A DNA stretch of 64,000 bases from Gluconacetobacter sacchari (GCF_014174255.1 NZ_JABEQJ010000005.1:62001-126000), one strand, 5' to 3'. Positions 9,030 to 18,226 are shown, counted from the stretch's first letter. Notes: generated by a model not told the origin, from the letters alone. Numbers and translations: made by a program.

Positions 9030-9976
9030 GGGCAGGAGCGATGAGCCGACGCGCCCCCCCGCATCCCGTCGCGCTCATCGCGGCACCGACGAATCTCGGC
9101 CTGCGCCCCGGCCCCGCCGGCAAGCTGGCCGGAACGACGCGCGCGCCCGCCGCTCTCGAACATGCGGGCCTCTCGCGGGCCCTGGGTGCCGCGTGGGCAC
9201 CCGGCCTCGCGGCAATGGAGTACAGCCGCGATGCCCAGGGCGGATCGCGGATCCGCAATGCCGATTCACTCCGCGCCTTCACTCTCAAGCTCGCATCCAT
9301 CGTGGAAAACAGCCTGAAAGCAGGACAATTTCCCCTCGTCGTCGGCGGGGATTGCAGCAACCTGCTGGGTTGCCTGCTGGGCCTGCGACGCCACGGCGGA
9401 CGGGGCCTGATCCATATCGACGGGCATAGCGACTTCTTCCACCCCGGCAATTACGACGACGCCTGTTCCCTCCGCTCCGCCGCCGGCATGGATCTCGCGC
9501 TCGCCACCGGCCGGGGCGAGCCCGTGCTGACCGAGTGGCCCAGCATCAACGGCCCGCTCGTAGCGGATGCCGACGCCTGCCAGATCGGCGAGCGCGAGAG
9601 CGAGGACACCGACTATCCGTTTTCCGAACTGGACCACCTCACCATCGGCAGGATCCTCATCCGCCGGTTTCACCAGCTCGGCCCCACGGCCGCCGCGCAT
9701 CAGGTCCAGGACTGGGCGGAGCGGCGCGGCATCACCCGGGCATGGATCCACCTCGATATCGACGTCATCGACCAGGCCCTGATGCCGGCCGTCGATTCTC
9801 CCGGTTCACCGGGCATGACGTTCCAGGAATTGGCCACGCTGCTCGGAATTCTTCTCGCGACGGGCCGCATCGCGGGCATGGACCTCGCCATCTATGATCC
9901 CGACATGGACCCGTCGGGGCACGACGCGGCATCCATCGTACACTGTCTCTCCGACGCCTTTCGCGGAAAACCATAG
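9026..9976 (+). CDS. Arginase/agmatinase (ureohydrolase) fold protein with a Cys in place of the first metal His
   Basis: A 316-residue protein of the ureohydrolase superfamily. The three motif blocks are present but modified: VVGGDCSNLLG (GGDH in classical enzymes), HIDGHSDF (DAHxD in classical enzymes) and HLDIDVIDQALMPAVDSP (SxDxDxxDPxxAP in classical enzymes). Five of the six usual Mn ligands are recognisable, and the first histidine is cysteine. A subgroup with GGDCS and DGHxDF exists within the family, so this is probably functional divergence and not decay. Arginase, agmatinase or guanidinase activity cannot be chosen from sequence. The ATG overlaps the M16 stop (ATGA); ATG 9041 is an alternative start. 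Confidence 0.85.
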   Translation: MRAGAMSRRAPPHPVALIAAPTNLGLRPGPAGKLAGTTRAPAALEHAGLSRALGAAWAPGLAAMEYSRDAQGGSRIRNADSLRAFTLKLASIVENSLKAGQFPLVVGGDCSNLLGCLLGLRRHGGRGLIHIDGHSDFFHPGNYDDACSLRSAAGMDLALATGRGEPVLTEWPSINGPLVADADACQIGERESEDTDYPFSELDHLTIGRILIRRFHQLGPTAAAHQVQDWAERRGITRAWIHLDIDVIDQALMPAVDSPGSPGMTFQELATLLGILLATGRIAGMDLAIYDPDMDPSGHDAASIVHCLSDAFRGKP

Positions 9977-10025
9977 AGCAACGGATGAAACCACGCGCGC
10001 CCGGACGAGCCGGACCGGTCCGGAC

Positions 10026-11225
10026 ATGACCGGCGGAAGGAATTTCACACTCTTTCTCGCGGGATCGTCCCTGTCCGCCATCGGTACCGGCGCGGCCCCG
10101 GTCGCCCTCACCTTCGCGCTCTTCGCGGGCGGATCGGGAACGGAGCGCGTGAGTCTGGTCATGGCGGCGGAGGCCCTGCCGCTGATCGGTCTGCTCCTGC
10201 TGGGCGGCGCGCTGGCCGATCGTTTCGCGCCGCGCCGCATGATGATCGCGGCCGACCTGCTGCGCGCCTGCACGCAAATGCTCCTCGCCGCCCTTCTGGC
10301 CTACATGTCTGTGCCCGGCAGCGGCGCCTTCTATGCCGTCCTGGCACTCGTCACGATGCTGGGCGCGGGAACGGCGCTGGAGGCCCCCGGCCGCAACCGC
10401 TTTCTGACGCAGATCGTCAGCGCGGACGGCCTCCCCGCCGCCAACGGCCGCCTGATGGCGGCCTCCTCCGCGTCCGGCCTGATCGGACCCGCCCTCGGCG
10501 GCGCGCTCGTCGCGTCGGCCGGGGCATCATGGGCGGTGGCGCTGGACGGGCTGACCTATCTCGCCAGCGCCTGTCTCCTGACCCTGATACGCCCACCCGG
10601 CGACGAGACCGCGACAGACGCGGCGGATCCCTCCCTGCTTCGCTCGCTGCGGGACGGCTGGAGCGCATTCATCGCCCGGTCGTGGGTCTGGCTCATGGTC
10701 TGCCTGTTCGGGGCCATGCACCTGCTGTCCTGGGCACCGACCGAGGTGCTGGGCGCGCTTCTCTATTCCCACCAGCCAGGCGGCGCCCTGCATTGGGGGG
10801 CCCTGCTGTCGCTGATGGGCGGCGGCGCAATCATCGGCGCGATCATGGCGACGCGCGCCCGGCCACAACGCGCCATCCGGGCGATCTTGCTGTGGCTCCT
10901 GCTCTATCCGCTGCTGCCGATCGGCCTGGCGGCCGCCGCTCCCTACTGGGTCCAGGGCATCTGCGCCATACTCGGCGGAATCGAAATGGCGCATGTCAAC
11001 GTCCTGTGGGAAAGCACGTTGCAACGCGCGATTCCGCCGGACCGCCTGTCGCGCGTCTCCGCCTACGACATGCTCGGCTCCTATTGCCTGATGCCGCTCG
11101 GCTACGTCCTGGCAGGCCCCCTGGCATCCGGACTGGGCGTTTCCGGCGCGCTGTGGTCCGGCGCCGCCCTGGTCCTGTTCGGCACGGCGTTTCTACTTTT
11201 CCGTCTTGGAACAGACGCGCCATAA
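10026..11225 (+). CDS. MFS exporter, EntS/MFS_3-like
   Basis: A 399-residue integral membrane protein with about 10-12 hydrophobic helices. The loop 2-3 region LGGALADRFAPRRMMI is the major facilitator signature (GxLaDRxxxRR). The sequence ASSASGLIGPALGGALV matches the antiporter-like motif of the enterobactin-exporter/MFS_3 group. The start at ATG 10026 gives a normal length for this group. It begins 49 bases after the ureohydrolase-like gene and is probably co-transcribed, so it may export a product or relative of that enzyme's substrate. This is inferred from position only. Confidence 0.85.
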   Translation: MTGGRNFTLFLAGSSLSAIGTGAAPVALTFALFAGGSGTERVSLVMAAEALPLIGLLLLGGALADRFAPRRMMIAADLLRACTQMLLAALLAYMSVPGSGAFYAVLALVTMLGAGTALEAPGRNRFLTQIVSADGLPAANGRLMAASSASGLIGPALGGALVASAGASWAVALDGLTYLASACLLTLIRPPGDETATDAADPSLLRSLRDGWSAFIARSWVWLMVCLFGAMHLLSWAPTEVLGALLYSHQPGGALHWGALLSLMGGGAIIGAIMATRARPQRAIRAILLWLLLYPLLPIGLAAAAPYWVQGICAILGGIEMAHVNVLWESTLQRAIPPDRLSRVSAYDMLGSYCLMPLGYVLAGPLASGLGVSGALWSGAALVLFGTAFLLFRLGTDAP

Positions 11226-11431
11226 GACAGCGGCGCAGATCCATGCCGCCATGCGATACGACTCATGGCGACGCCAGACCAATCACCCCGATCAGGTCAG
11301 GTCCAGCGCGGCTCACCAACATCGTACACGCGCAAGTCGCGATCTCCGACCATAGCTCCTTTGATGTGAATCCGCCCTGGCTCAAGGACATCCTCCGCGT
11401 CGCCATCCCCTCGCAAAAGACCGGAACCATC

Positions 11432-11462
11432 AAAAAGGGCGGTGCCGTTTCCGGCACCGCCC
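11432..11462 (-). terminator. Rho-independent terminator of rpsA
   Basis: A 10-bp perfect stem (gggcggtgcc at 11437-11446 and ggcaccgccc at 11453-11462) with a 6-base loop. On the minus strand a run of five T follows (the aaaaa at 11432-11436 on the plus strand). It lies 32 bases past the rpsA stop, so it is well placed to end the cmk-rpsA transcript. The rest of the 268-base gap 11226-11493 shows no gene. Confidence 0.88.
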
Positions 11463-11493
11463 CTTCTTCGTTCAGTCCGTCAGGCCGGACCGA

Positions 11494-13206
11494 TCAGGCG
11501 TCGGCGTTCCGACGACGGATCGCGGCGCTCAGGATGTCGCCCAGCGACGCACCGCTGTCCGACGAGCCATACTCGTTGATCGCCTGCTTGTCTTCCTCGA
11601 CCTCGCGGCCGCGGATGGTCAGGGCCAGCTTGCGGGCGGCACGATCGACCGACACGATCTTCGCATCGACCTTCTCGCCGACGGCGAAGCGTTCCGGACG
11701 CTGGTCGGCCTTGTCGCGCGCCAGTTCGGCGCGGCGGATGAAGCCGGTCAGCACGTCGTCCACCTTCACCTCGATGCCGTTCGACTGCACGGCGGTCACG
11801 ATGCAGGTGACGATGGCACCCTTCTGCACCTTGCCCAGCGCATCGGCGGCGGGGTCTTCATGCAGTTGCTTGATGCCCAGCGAGATACGCTCCTTCTCGA
11901 CATCGACATCCAGCACCTTCGCCTGGACGACCTGACCCTTCTCGTAGTGGGTCATGGCGACCTCGCCGGTCTCGTCCCACGACAGGTCGGACATATGGAC
12001 CATGCCATCGATGTCCGCCGACAGGCCGATGAACAGGCCGAACTCGGTGATGTTGCGGATCTCGCCCTCGACCGTGGAGCCGATCTTGTGCTCCTCGGCG
12101 AACTGCTCCCACGGGTTGCGCTGCACCTGCTTCAGGCCCAGCGAGATGCGGCGCTTGCCGCTGTCCACGTCCAGCACCATGACGTCGACTTCCTGCGAGG
12201 TCGCGACGATCTTGCCCGGATGGACGTTCTTCTTCGTCCAGGACATCTCGGAGACATGCACCAGCCCCTCGACCCCCGGCTCCAGCTCGACGAACGCGCC
12301 GTAGTCGGTGATGTTGGTGACGCGGCCGGAATAGCGGGCACCCGGCGGATACTTGATCGCCACGTTCTCCCACGGATCGGCCTCGAGCTGCTTCATGCCC
12401 AGCGAGATGCGCTGCGTATCCGGGTTGAAGCGGATGACCTGCACGCGCACCGGCTGGCCGATCTGCAACGCCTCGGACGGGTGGTTGATGCGCTTCCAGG
12501 CGATGTCGGTGACATGCAGCAGGCCGTCCACGCCGCCCAGGTCGACGAACGCACCATAGTCGGTGATGTTCTTGACCACGCCGTCCAGGATCATCCCTTC
12601 CTTCAGGCCCTGGATCAGCTCGCTGCGCTGCTCGGCGCGCGTCTCTTCCAGCACCGCGCGGCGCGAGACGACGATGTTGCCGCGCGCGCGGTCCATCTTC
12701 AGGATCTGGAACGGCTGCGGCACGCCCATCAGCGGGGTGACGTCGCGCACGGGGCGGATATCGACCTGGCTGCCGGGCAGGAACGCCATGGCGCCGCCCA
12801 GGTCGACGGTGAAGCCGCCCTTGACGCGGCCATAGATCGTGCCGTTGACGCGCTGGTTGTTCTCGAACGCCTTTTCCAGGTTCGTCCAGGCTTCCTCGCG
12901 CCGCGCCTTCTCGCGCGACAGGACGATCGAGCCGTCGCGGTCTTCATAACGCTCGACGAACAGTTCGATGACGTCACCCGGCTTCACGTCGGGCGACACG
13001 CCCGGCAGGCCGAATTCCTTGAGCGCGACGCGCCCTTCGCTCTTGAGGCCGACATCGACGATGGCGAATTCGTCGGTCAGGCGCACGACCCGGCCGGTGA
13101 CGACCGAACCGTCGAACGCGGTGTCGCGGCCGAGGGTCTCGTCCAGCAGGGTCGCGAAATCTTCGCCGCCGAAATGATCGGCGGACTGTAAGGTGGCTGA
13201 AGCCAT
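11494..13206 (-). CDS. rpsA: 30S ribosomal protein S1
   Basis: A 570-residue RNA-binding protein that helps the 30S subunit bind mRNA. The start MASATLQSADHFGGEDF at ATG 13206 matches alphaproteobacterial S1; the longer open frame upstream does not. Six S1/OB repeats are visible. The first two are divergent (30S-binding), and repeats three to six have the typical NITDYGAFVDL, NITEFGLFIGL and KRRISLGLKQ motifs. It lies downstream of cmk on the same strand, a conserved arrangement, with 236 bases between them that may hold a promoter. A strong terminator follows. Confidence 0.97.
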   Translation of the reverse strand: MASATLQSADHFGGEDFATLLDETLGRDTAFDGSVVTGRVVRLTDEFAIVDVGLKSEGRVALKEFGLPGVSPDVKPGDVIELFVERYEDRDGSIVLSREKARREEAWTNLEKAFENNQRVNGTIYGRVKGGFTVDLGGAMAFLPGSQVDIRPVRDVTPLMGVPQPFQILKMDRARGNIVVSRRAVLEETRAEQRSELIQGLKEGMILDGVVKNITDYGAFVDLGGVDGLLHVTDIAWKRINHPSEALQIGQPVRVQVIRFNPDTQRISLGMKQLEADPWENVAIKYPPGARYSGRVTNITDYGAFVELEPGVEGLVHVSEMSWTKKNVHPGKIVATSQEVDVMVLDVDSGKRRISLGLKQVQRNPWEQFAEEHKIGSTVEGEIRNITEFGLFIGLSADIDGMVHMSDLSWDETGEVAMTHYEKGQVVQAKVLDVDVEKERISLGIKQLHEDPAADALGKVQKGAIVTCIVTAVQSNGIEVKVDDVLTGFIRRAELARDKADQRPERFAVGEKVDAKIVSVDRAARKLALTIRGREVEEDKQAINEYGSSDSGASLGDILSAAIRRRNADA

Positions 13207-13442
13207 GAGGTACCTGTAAATCCTGTCTCCGGCACGGCGGGCGGACCGGATGTCTTGCGCACCGCCGGTCAGTGGCGGAACGACTTGCCCGGCTTGGTCC
13301 ACGACCCCTGTCGCGACATGCCTGACGGCCGATACATCAGCGCGCCCCCAGGGCGGAACCGCGCGTGGGAAGCACAGACACCCTCGACCCCCGCCCTGTC
13401 AACACAAACCCGCGCAAATCCGCCCCGCAAGGCGCGATCCGT

Positions 13443-14099
13443 CTACACGGTGCCGAGAGCCCCGGCTCGCGCCCGCACCAGCCGCAGCGCCTCCGCCAGC
13501 ACCTGCTCCGCGGTCAGGCGGTCGGTATCGATCACCACCGCGTCCTCGGCGGCCTTCAGCGGCGCCACGGCGCGGCCGGCATCGGCGGCGTCGCGCGCCA
13601 CCAGTTCCGCCTCCACCCGCGCGATCTCGGCCTCGCGGTCCGGCGCGTTCCGGTCGCGCGCCAACTGCTCCCAGCGCCGGCGGGCCCGCGCGGCGGGCGA
13701 GGCGGTGATGAACAGCTTCACCTGCGCCTCGGGGAAGATCACGGTGCCGATATCCCGCCCGTCCAGCACCCCGCCGGAAGCCCGCGCGAAATCGCGCTGC
13801 ACATCGACCAGGATCGCCCGCACCGCCTGCTGGGCGGCGACCAGGCTGGCCGCCCGATCGACCTCCGGCACCCGCAGGTCCCCGCGCGCCAAGTCCTCCG
13901 GCGTCACCCGCCGCGCCTGCTCGTCGGCCGGATGCGTCGCCGGGTCCAGCCCCGCATCCAGCATCCGCCGCCCCACCGCGCGATACAGCAGCCCGGTATC
14001 CAGGTACGGCAGCCCCAGCGCCTCGGCCAGCCGCCGGGCCAGCGTGCCCTTGCCGGCCGCCGCCGGCCCGTCGACCGCGATGACCAGCGCGCGGCTCAT
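13443..14099 (-). CDS. cmk: Cytidylate kinase
   Basis: A 218-residue kinase that phosphorylates CMP and dCMP with ATP. The P-loop is AVDGPAAAGKGT at residues 8-19. YLDTGLLYRAVGRR and VLDGRDIGTVIFPEAQVKLFITA are the CMP-binding and catalytic signatures. The LID arginines appear in ARARRRWEQL. The start overlaps the aroA stop by 4 bases (ATGA), so translation is coupled to aroA. rpsA follows. This cluster is standard for alphaproteobacteria. Confidence 0.97.
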   Translation of the reverse strand: MSRALVIAVDGPAAAGKGTLARRLAEALGLPYLDTGLLYRAVGRRMLDAGLDPATHPADEQARRVTPEDLARGDLRVPEVDRAASLVAAQQAVRAILVDVQRDFARASGGVLDGRDIGTVIFPEAQVKLFITASPAARARRRWEQLARDRNAPDREAEIARVEAELVARDAADAGRAVAPLKAAEDAVVIDTDRLTAEQVLAEALRLVRARAGALGTV

Positions 14100-15445
14100 G
14101 CCGCCAGCCCCGCGCCGATGCCGTTCATCAGGGCGATGAAGCCGGGAAAGCTGGTGTCGATGAAGGCGGTATCATCCACCGTCACCGGCGCGGCCGCGAC
14201 CAGGCCCAGCACGGTGGCGCTCATGGCCAGCCGGTGGTCCATCCGCGTCTCGACCAGCCCGCCGCCGGGCACCGCCCCGCCGGTGCCGGTCACCAGCATG
14301 TCGTCCCCGACCACCTCCACGGTCACGCCATTGCGCCGCAGCAGCGCCACGGTGGCCGACAGGCGGTCGCTCTCCTTCACCCGCAGCTCCTCCAGTCCGC
14401 GAAAACGCGACGGGCCGGCCGCATGGGCCGCGACCACGGCCAGAATCGGATATTCGTCGATCATCGACGGCGCGCGGTCGGCCGGAACGTCCACACCGCG
14501 CAGCGGCCCCGCCACCGCCGTCAGGTCGCCCACGGGCTCGCCGCCCTCCACCCGCTCGTTCGACAGGCGCAGGTCGGCGCCCATCTCGCGCAGGGTGGCG
14601 AACAGCCCGGTCCGCAGCGGGTTCAGCCCCACGCCCCGCACCGTCACCGACGATCCGGGCACCAGCAGCGCCGCCGCCAGCACGAACGCGGCCGATGACG
14701 GGTCGCCCGGCACGGCCACGTCCCGCGCCACCAGGTCCGGCCGCCCGGCCAGGGTAATCACCCGCCCGCCGGCCCCCAGCGGCGCGACCGACAGCTCGGC
14801 GCCGAAATGGCGCAGCATGTTTTCGGTATGGTCGCGCGTCGCCACCGGCTCCTCGACGCGCGTGGTGCCGGCGGCATTCAGCCCGGCCAGCAGCACGGCC
14901 GACTTCACCTGCGCCGACGCCACCGGCAGCCGATAGGACAGCGGCGCCGGCTCGGCCACCCCCTCGATCGCCAGCGGCAGGCGCCCGCCCGCCCGCGCGG
15001 TGAAGCGCGCCCCGGTGGCCGACAGCGGGTCGGTCACCCGCTTCATCGGCCGGCCGCGCAGGCTGCCGTCGCCGGTCATCACGGAAAAGATGCCGTGGCT
15101 GGCCAGGATGCCCGACAGCAGCCGCGCGGCGGTGCCGGAATTGCCCATGTCCAGCACGTCGTCGGGCTCCTGCAACGCGCCCAGCCCGCGCCCCGTCACC
15201 TGCCAGCGCCCGGGCGCCACGCGGGTGACGGTGGCGCCCAGCGCCCGCATGGCGGCGGCGGTGCGCAGCACGTCCTCGCCTTCCAGCAGGCCGGTGATCG
15301 CGGTCTCGCCACGCGCCAGCGCCGCGAACATCAGGGCGCGATGGCTGATCGACTTGTCGCCCGGCACCGCGACCGACCCGGAAAGCGGGGCGGTCGCCGA
15401 ACGGACGGTCAACGGGCGCGAGGCCGAGGCATGCATGGTTTCCAT
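14096..15445 (-). CDS. aroA: 3-phosphoshikimate 1-carboxyvinyltransferase (EPSP synthase)
   Basis: It transfers the enolpyruvyl group of PEP to shikimate-3-phosphate in aromatic amino acid synthesis. The start at ATG 15445 (METMHASAS) has a GGAAGGG site 9-10 bases upstream and gives 449 residues. Substrate motifs are PGDKSISHRALM, ASAQVKSAVLLAGLN, TRDHTENML and EELRVKESDRL. The overall sequence is of the class II type related to CP4-like enzymes. However, the PEP-site motif is GNSGTAARL (residues 101-109), so glycine occupies the position where the CP4 enzyme has its tolerance-associated alanine. It overlaps cmk by 4 bases. Confidence 0.96.
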   Translation of the reverse strand: METMHASASRPLTVRSATAPLSGSVAVPGDKSISHRALMFAALARGETAITGLLEGEDVLRTAAAMRALGATVTRVAPGRWQVTGRGLGALQEPDDVLDMGNSGTAARLLSGILASHGIFSVMTGDGSLRGRPMKRVTDPLSATGARFTARAGGRLPLAIEGVAEPAPLSYRLPVASAQVKSAVLLAGLNAAGTTRVEEPVATRDHTENMLRHFGAELSVAPLGAGGRVITLAGRPDLVARDVAVPGDPSSAAFVLAAALLVPGSSVTVRGVGLNPLRTGLFATLREMGADLRLSNERVEGGEPVGDLTAVAGPLRGVDVPADRAPSMIDEYPILAVVAAHAAGPSRFRGLEELRVKESDRLSATVALLRRNGVTVEVVGDDMLVTGTGGAVPGGGLVETRMDHRLAMSATVLGLVAAAPVTVDDTAFIDTSFPGFIALMNGIGAGLAA

Positions 15446-15641
15446 GGGAGCAATCCCTTCCGGATTGTCGGCGGCGAAGTCAATGACCGGCATGCGTCCC
15501 GCCGACAAAAAAACGACGAAATGTCCGCGCCGCAACGATCATGGTTTGACAGGCGCCGCGCAAGCTGGCATGGGGCTCCGCCCTGAGCAGCCTTCGCCGC
15601 GGCTTTCGTCCAACCCATTCCAGGATCGACAGGTTTCAAGC

Positions 15642-15968
15642 ATGGCCCAGCCCAATCTCGGCACCAAGCGCGTCTGTGTCTCCTGCGGCGCCCGCTTCTA
15701 CGATCTGGGCAAGAGCCCGGCCATCTGCCCGAAATGCGGCACCGAGCAGCCGGCGGACGTGCCCCGCCCGCGCCGCACCCCCGTGGATGTCATCCCCGAG
15801 AGCCCCAAGAAGGCCCAGGACGGCGACATCGACACCGCCGTCGATCTCGATACCGATGAAGACGCCGATGACGACGTGATGGAAGACACGTCCGACCTCG
15901 ACGATGACGACGACGAGATCAGCGCCGACATCGACGTCAGCACCGACTCCGACGAGCACGACAACTGA
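15642..15968 (+). CDS. TIGR02300 family zinc-ribbon protein with acidic tail
   Basis: A 108-residue protein conserved in alphaproteobacteria. Its N-terminal zinc ribbon has two CxxC pairs, CVSCGARFYDLGK and CPKCG, including the family's diagnostic FYDL. The C-terminal half is almost entirely Asp/Glu with Ser/Thr and is probably disordered. Divergent placement next to aroA is the usual context. The function is unknown; a role in nucleic-acid or ribosome-associated processes is only a guess from the zinc ribbon and acidic tail. Confidence 0.9.
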   Translation: MAQPNLGTKRVCVSCGARFYDLGKSPAICPKCGTEQPADVPRPRRTPVDVIPESPKKAQDGDIDTAVDLDTDEDADDDVMEDTSDLDDDDDEISADIDVSTDSDEHDN

Positions 15969-15976
15969 CCGCCGCA

Positions 15977-15998
15977 CCCCCTGCCTCAGGGCAGGGGG
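15977..15998. terminator. GC-rich hairpin between convergent genes, likely bidirectional terminator
   Basis: Nine-base perfect arms (ccccctgcc at 15977-15985 and ggcaggggg at 15990-15998) around a four-base loop, located in the 40-base gap between the convergent TIGR02300 gene and folB. No T-run follows on either side, so termination efficiency is uncertain. Confidence 0.55.
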
Positions 15999-16008
15999 AC
16001 GCCGTCCG

Positions 16009-16407
16009 TCAGCCGTCGCGCCAACGCTCGATCTCGACGCCCACGGCATCGAGATCGTCGAAGATATCCGGCTTCTCGACCCGCACCCGCACCACCCGCA
16101 CCCGCTCGTCGGCCAGCACGCCGACGGCGATCCGCTCGGCCAGCGTCTCGACCAGCCGCACATGGCCCTCGGCGATGATCCGCCGCACCATCAGCACGAT
16201 CCGCTCATAGGACACGGTGCGGCTCAGGTCGTCGCGGCCGATCGCCAGCCCCGGCTCGTCCGGCACCCCGAACGAGATATTGACCCGCACCCGCTGGGTC
16301 ACCCCCTGCTCGTGCGGATAGATGCCGATATGCGCCTGCAACACCATGTCCTTCAGGAACACGCGGCGCAGCGGCGGCTTGACCGGCCAGGCGGCGAAAA
16401 TGGACAT
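16009..16407 (-). CDS. folB: Dihydroneopterin aldolase
   Basis: A 132-residue enzyme of tetrahydrofolate synthesis that cleaves 7,8-dihydroneopterin to 6-hydroxymethyl-dihydropterin and glycolaldehyde. The start MSIFAAWPVKPP is at ATG 16407. Family motifs are VFLKDMVLQAHIGIYPHEQG (the entry strand and active-site Glu), SYERIV, HVRLVETLAERIA and VRVRVEKPDIF. It begins 11 bases after the stop of the upstream SDR gene, so the two are probably co-transcribed in a pterin-related unit. Confidence 0.93.
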   Translation of the reverse strand: MSIFAAWPVKPPLRRVFLKDMVLQAHIGIYPHEQGVTQRVRVNISFGVPDEPGLAIGRDDLSRTVSYERIVLMVRRIIAEGHVRLVETLAERIAVGVLADERVRVVRVRVEKPDIFDDLDAVGVEIERWRDG

Positions 16408-16418
16408 CGAACGGCCTC

Positions 16419-17210
16419 TTATTCTTCCGGTGTGTGGCCGGCCGGCGGCGCCGGCGACCATTGCAGATGCTGCCCGCCATCCAGCGCCAGCATCTGCCCG
16501 GTGACCGACGGCAGGCACAGCAGCGACAGCGCGGCCCGCGCGACCTCGTCCGGGCCGGTCCCGCGCCCCATCGGCACCGACGCGCATTGCCGCGCGAACT
16601 GCGCGGCGCTCTGGCGCGGGCTGGGCAGCGCCGGCCCGGGCCCGATGGCATTGACCCGGATGCGCCGGGGCGCCAGCGCCAGCGCCAGGGTCCGCGTCAG
16701 CGTCCACAGGGCGGATTTCGAGACGGTATAGCTGACGAAATGCGGCGTCAGCGACCAGACGCGCTCGTCGAGCATGTTCAGCACCATGCCCTCGGCCCCG
16801 TCGGGCACCTGGCGGGCGAAGGCCTGCGCCAGCACGAAGGGCGCGCGCAGGTTGGGCTCCAGATGCGCGTCCCAGCCGGCGCGGGTCGCGTCGTCCCATT
16901 CGTCGCGCTCGAACGTGCTGGCATTGTTCACCAGCACGCCGACCGGCCCCAGTTCCGCCCGCACGCGGTCGATCAGCGGCGCCACCTCGGCCTCGCGGGC
17001 CAGATCGGCGCCCAGCATGCAGGCGCGCCGCCCCCGCGCGACGATCTCCGCGACCGTGCGCCCGGCCTCCTCCTCGCCCGACCGATAATGAATGGCGACG
17101 GCGAAGCCCGCATCCGCCAGCGCCAGCGCAATGGCCCGCCCCAGCCGCGCCGCCCCGCCGGTCACGAACGCCACCCGGGGAATCGCCTCGCTGACCGGCC
17201 ACATGCTCAT
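16419..17210 (-). CDS. Short-chain dehydrogenase, probable pteridine reductase / FolM-like
   Basis: A 263-residue NADP-type SDR. The dinucleotide motif is VTGGAARLGRAIA, with arginine in the TGxxxRxG form seen in PTR1 and FolM. NNAST and the catalytic SYTVSKSAL (YxxxK) follow, and NAIGPGPALPSPRQS matches the pteridine reductase group's substrate loop. Its position immediately upstream of folB supports a role in dihydrofolate or dihydromonapterin reduction. The window contains no folA, but one may exist elsewhere. The SDR call is firm; the substrate is inferred from motif and context. Confidence 0.85.
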   Translation of the reverse strand: MSMWPVSEAIPRVAFVTGGAARLGRAIALALADAGFAVAIHYRSGEEEAGRTVAEIVARGRRACMLGADLAREAEVAPLIDRVRAELGPVGVLVNNASTFERDEWDDATRAGWDAHLEPNLRAPFVLAQAFARQVPDGAEGMVLNMLDERVWSLTPHFVSYTVSKSALWTLTRTLALALAPRRIRVNAIGPGPALPSPRQSAAQFARQCASVPMGRGTGPDEVARAALSLLCLPSVTGQMLALDGGQHLQWSPAPPAGHTPEE

Positions 17211-17265
17211 CCCCTCCCGCGGCCCCCTGTCCGCAAACGCCGTCCGGCGCCGATCCGATGCGCGC

Positions 17266-17862
17266 TTACGAATGGATTTTTCGCGCCGTCAGGGCGGCGG
17301 CCAGCGTCCCGTCATCCAGCACGTCCAGCGCGCCGCCCATCGGCAGTCCCTGCCCGACGCGGCTGACCGGCACGTCGAAGCCCACCAGACGATCCTGCAA
17401 CCAGTGCGTCGTCGCGGCCCCCTCGACCGTCGCCCCCAGCGCCAGGATCACCTCGCGCACCCCGCCCGCCTCCAGCCGCGCCAGCAGCGGCGCCAGGTTC
17501 AGGTCGTCGGGGCCGGTACCCGCCAGGGCCGACAGCGTGCCGCCCAGCACCTGGTAGACGCCGCGATGCACGCCGGCGCGCTCCAGCGCCCACAGGTCGC
17601 CCACCGTCTCGACCACGCAGACCACACCCCGGTCGCGCCCCGGATCGGTGCAGATCGCACACGGGTCACGGGTGTCCAGGTTGCCGCAGGTGGAACAGGT
17701 CCGCACCGATCGCGCCGCCTGCTCCATCGCCTGGGCCAGCGGCAGCATGCGCGCCTGCGGCTGGCGCAACAGCGCCAGCGCCGCGCGCCGGGCCGAACGC
17801 GGGCCCAGGCCCGGCAGGCGCGCCAGCAGCGCGATCAGCCGTTCGATATCCGCTCCGCCCAT
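17266..17862 (-). CDS. recR: Recombination protein RecR
   Basis: A 198-residue protein of the RecFOR pathway that loads RecA at single-strand gaps. It has an N-terminal helix-hairpin-helix (LIALLARLPGLGPRSARR), a C4 zinc finger (CSTCGNLDTRDPCAIC at about residues 56-71) and a TOPRIM domain with VCVVETVGDLWALE and the distal GGTLSALAGTGPDDLN. It lies 28 bases after ybaB in the classical dnaX-ybaB-recR operon. Confidence 0.96.
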   Translation of the reverse strand: MGGADIERLIALLARLPGLGPRSARRAALALLRQPQARMLPLAQAMEQAARSVRTCSTCGNLDTRDPCAICTDPGRDRGVVCVVETVGDLWALERAGVHRGVYQVLGGTLSALAGTGPDDLNLAPLLARLEAGGVREVILALGATVEGAATTHWLQDRLVGFDVPVSRVGQGLPMGGALDVLDDGTLAAALTARKIHS

Positions 17863-17890
17863 GCCGCCCCGACTCGATTCAGAACACGAT

Positions 17891-18214
17891 TCAGAACGGC
17901 AGCTTCAGGCCCGCCGGCAGGTTCAAACCGCCCGTGACCTTCTTCATTTCCTCGGACGCGCGCTCGTCCAGCAGCTTGCGCGCGTCGGCGCAGGCGGCGA
18001 CGATCAGGTCCTGCAACATTTCCATCTCGTTCGCATCGGCCAGCTTGGGGTCGATCCTGATGGCCTTCATGTCGCCTTTGCCGTTCAGCGTCACCTGCAC
18101 CATGCCGGCCCCGGCATGGCCCTCGATCGTCATGCCCTCCAGCTTGGACTGCATCTCCTCCATGCGCGCCTGCATCTGGGTGGCCTGCTTCATCAGCCCG
18201 GCAAGATTCTTCAT
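17891..18214 (-). CDS. ybaB: YbaB/EbfC nucleoid-associated protein
   Basis: A 107-residue DNA-binding protein. The pattern [28 protein letters not shown], then [24 protein letters not shown], is the YbaB/EbfC family fold of an N-terminal coiled helix and a beta-sheet core. It forms a homodimer that binds DNA and compacts it weakly. It sits 12 bases after dnaX and 28 bases before recR. Confidence 0.95.
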   Translation of the reverse strand: MKNLAGLMKQATQMQARMEEMQSKLEGMTIEGHAGAGMVQVTLNGKGDMKAIRIDPKLADANEMEMLQDLIVAACADARKLLDERASEEMKKVTGGLNLPAGLKLPF

Positions 18215-18226
18215 CGCTGTCTCTCC

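Noticed and set aside
14096-15445. Predicted natural glyphosate tolerance from class II EPSPS similarity
   Set aside because: The key position carries glycine as in sensitive enzymes, so tolerance cannot be claimed.
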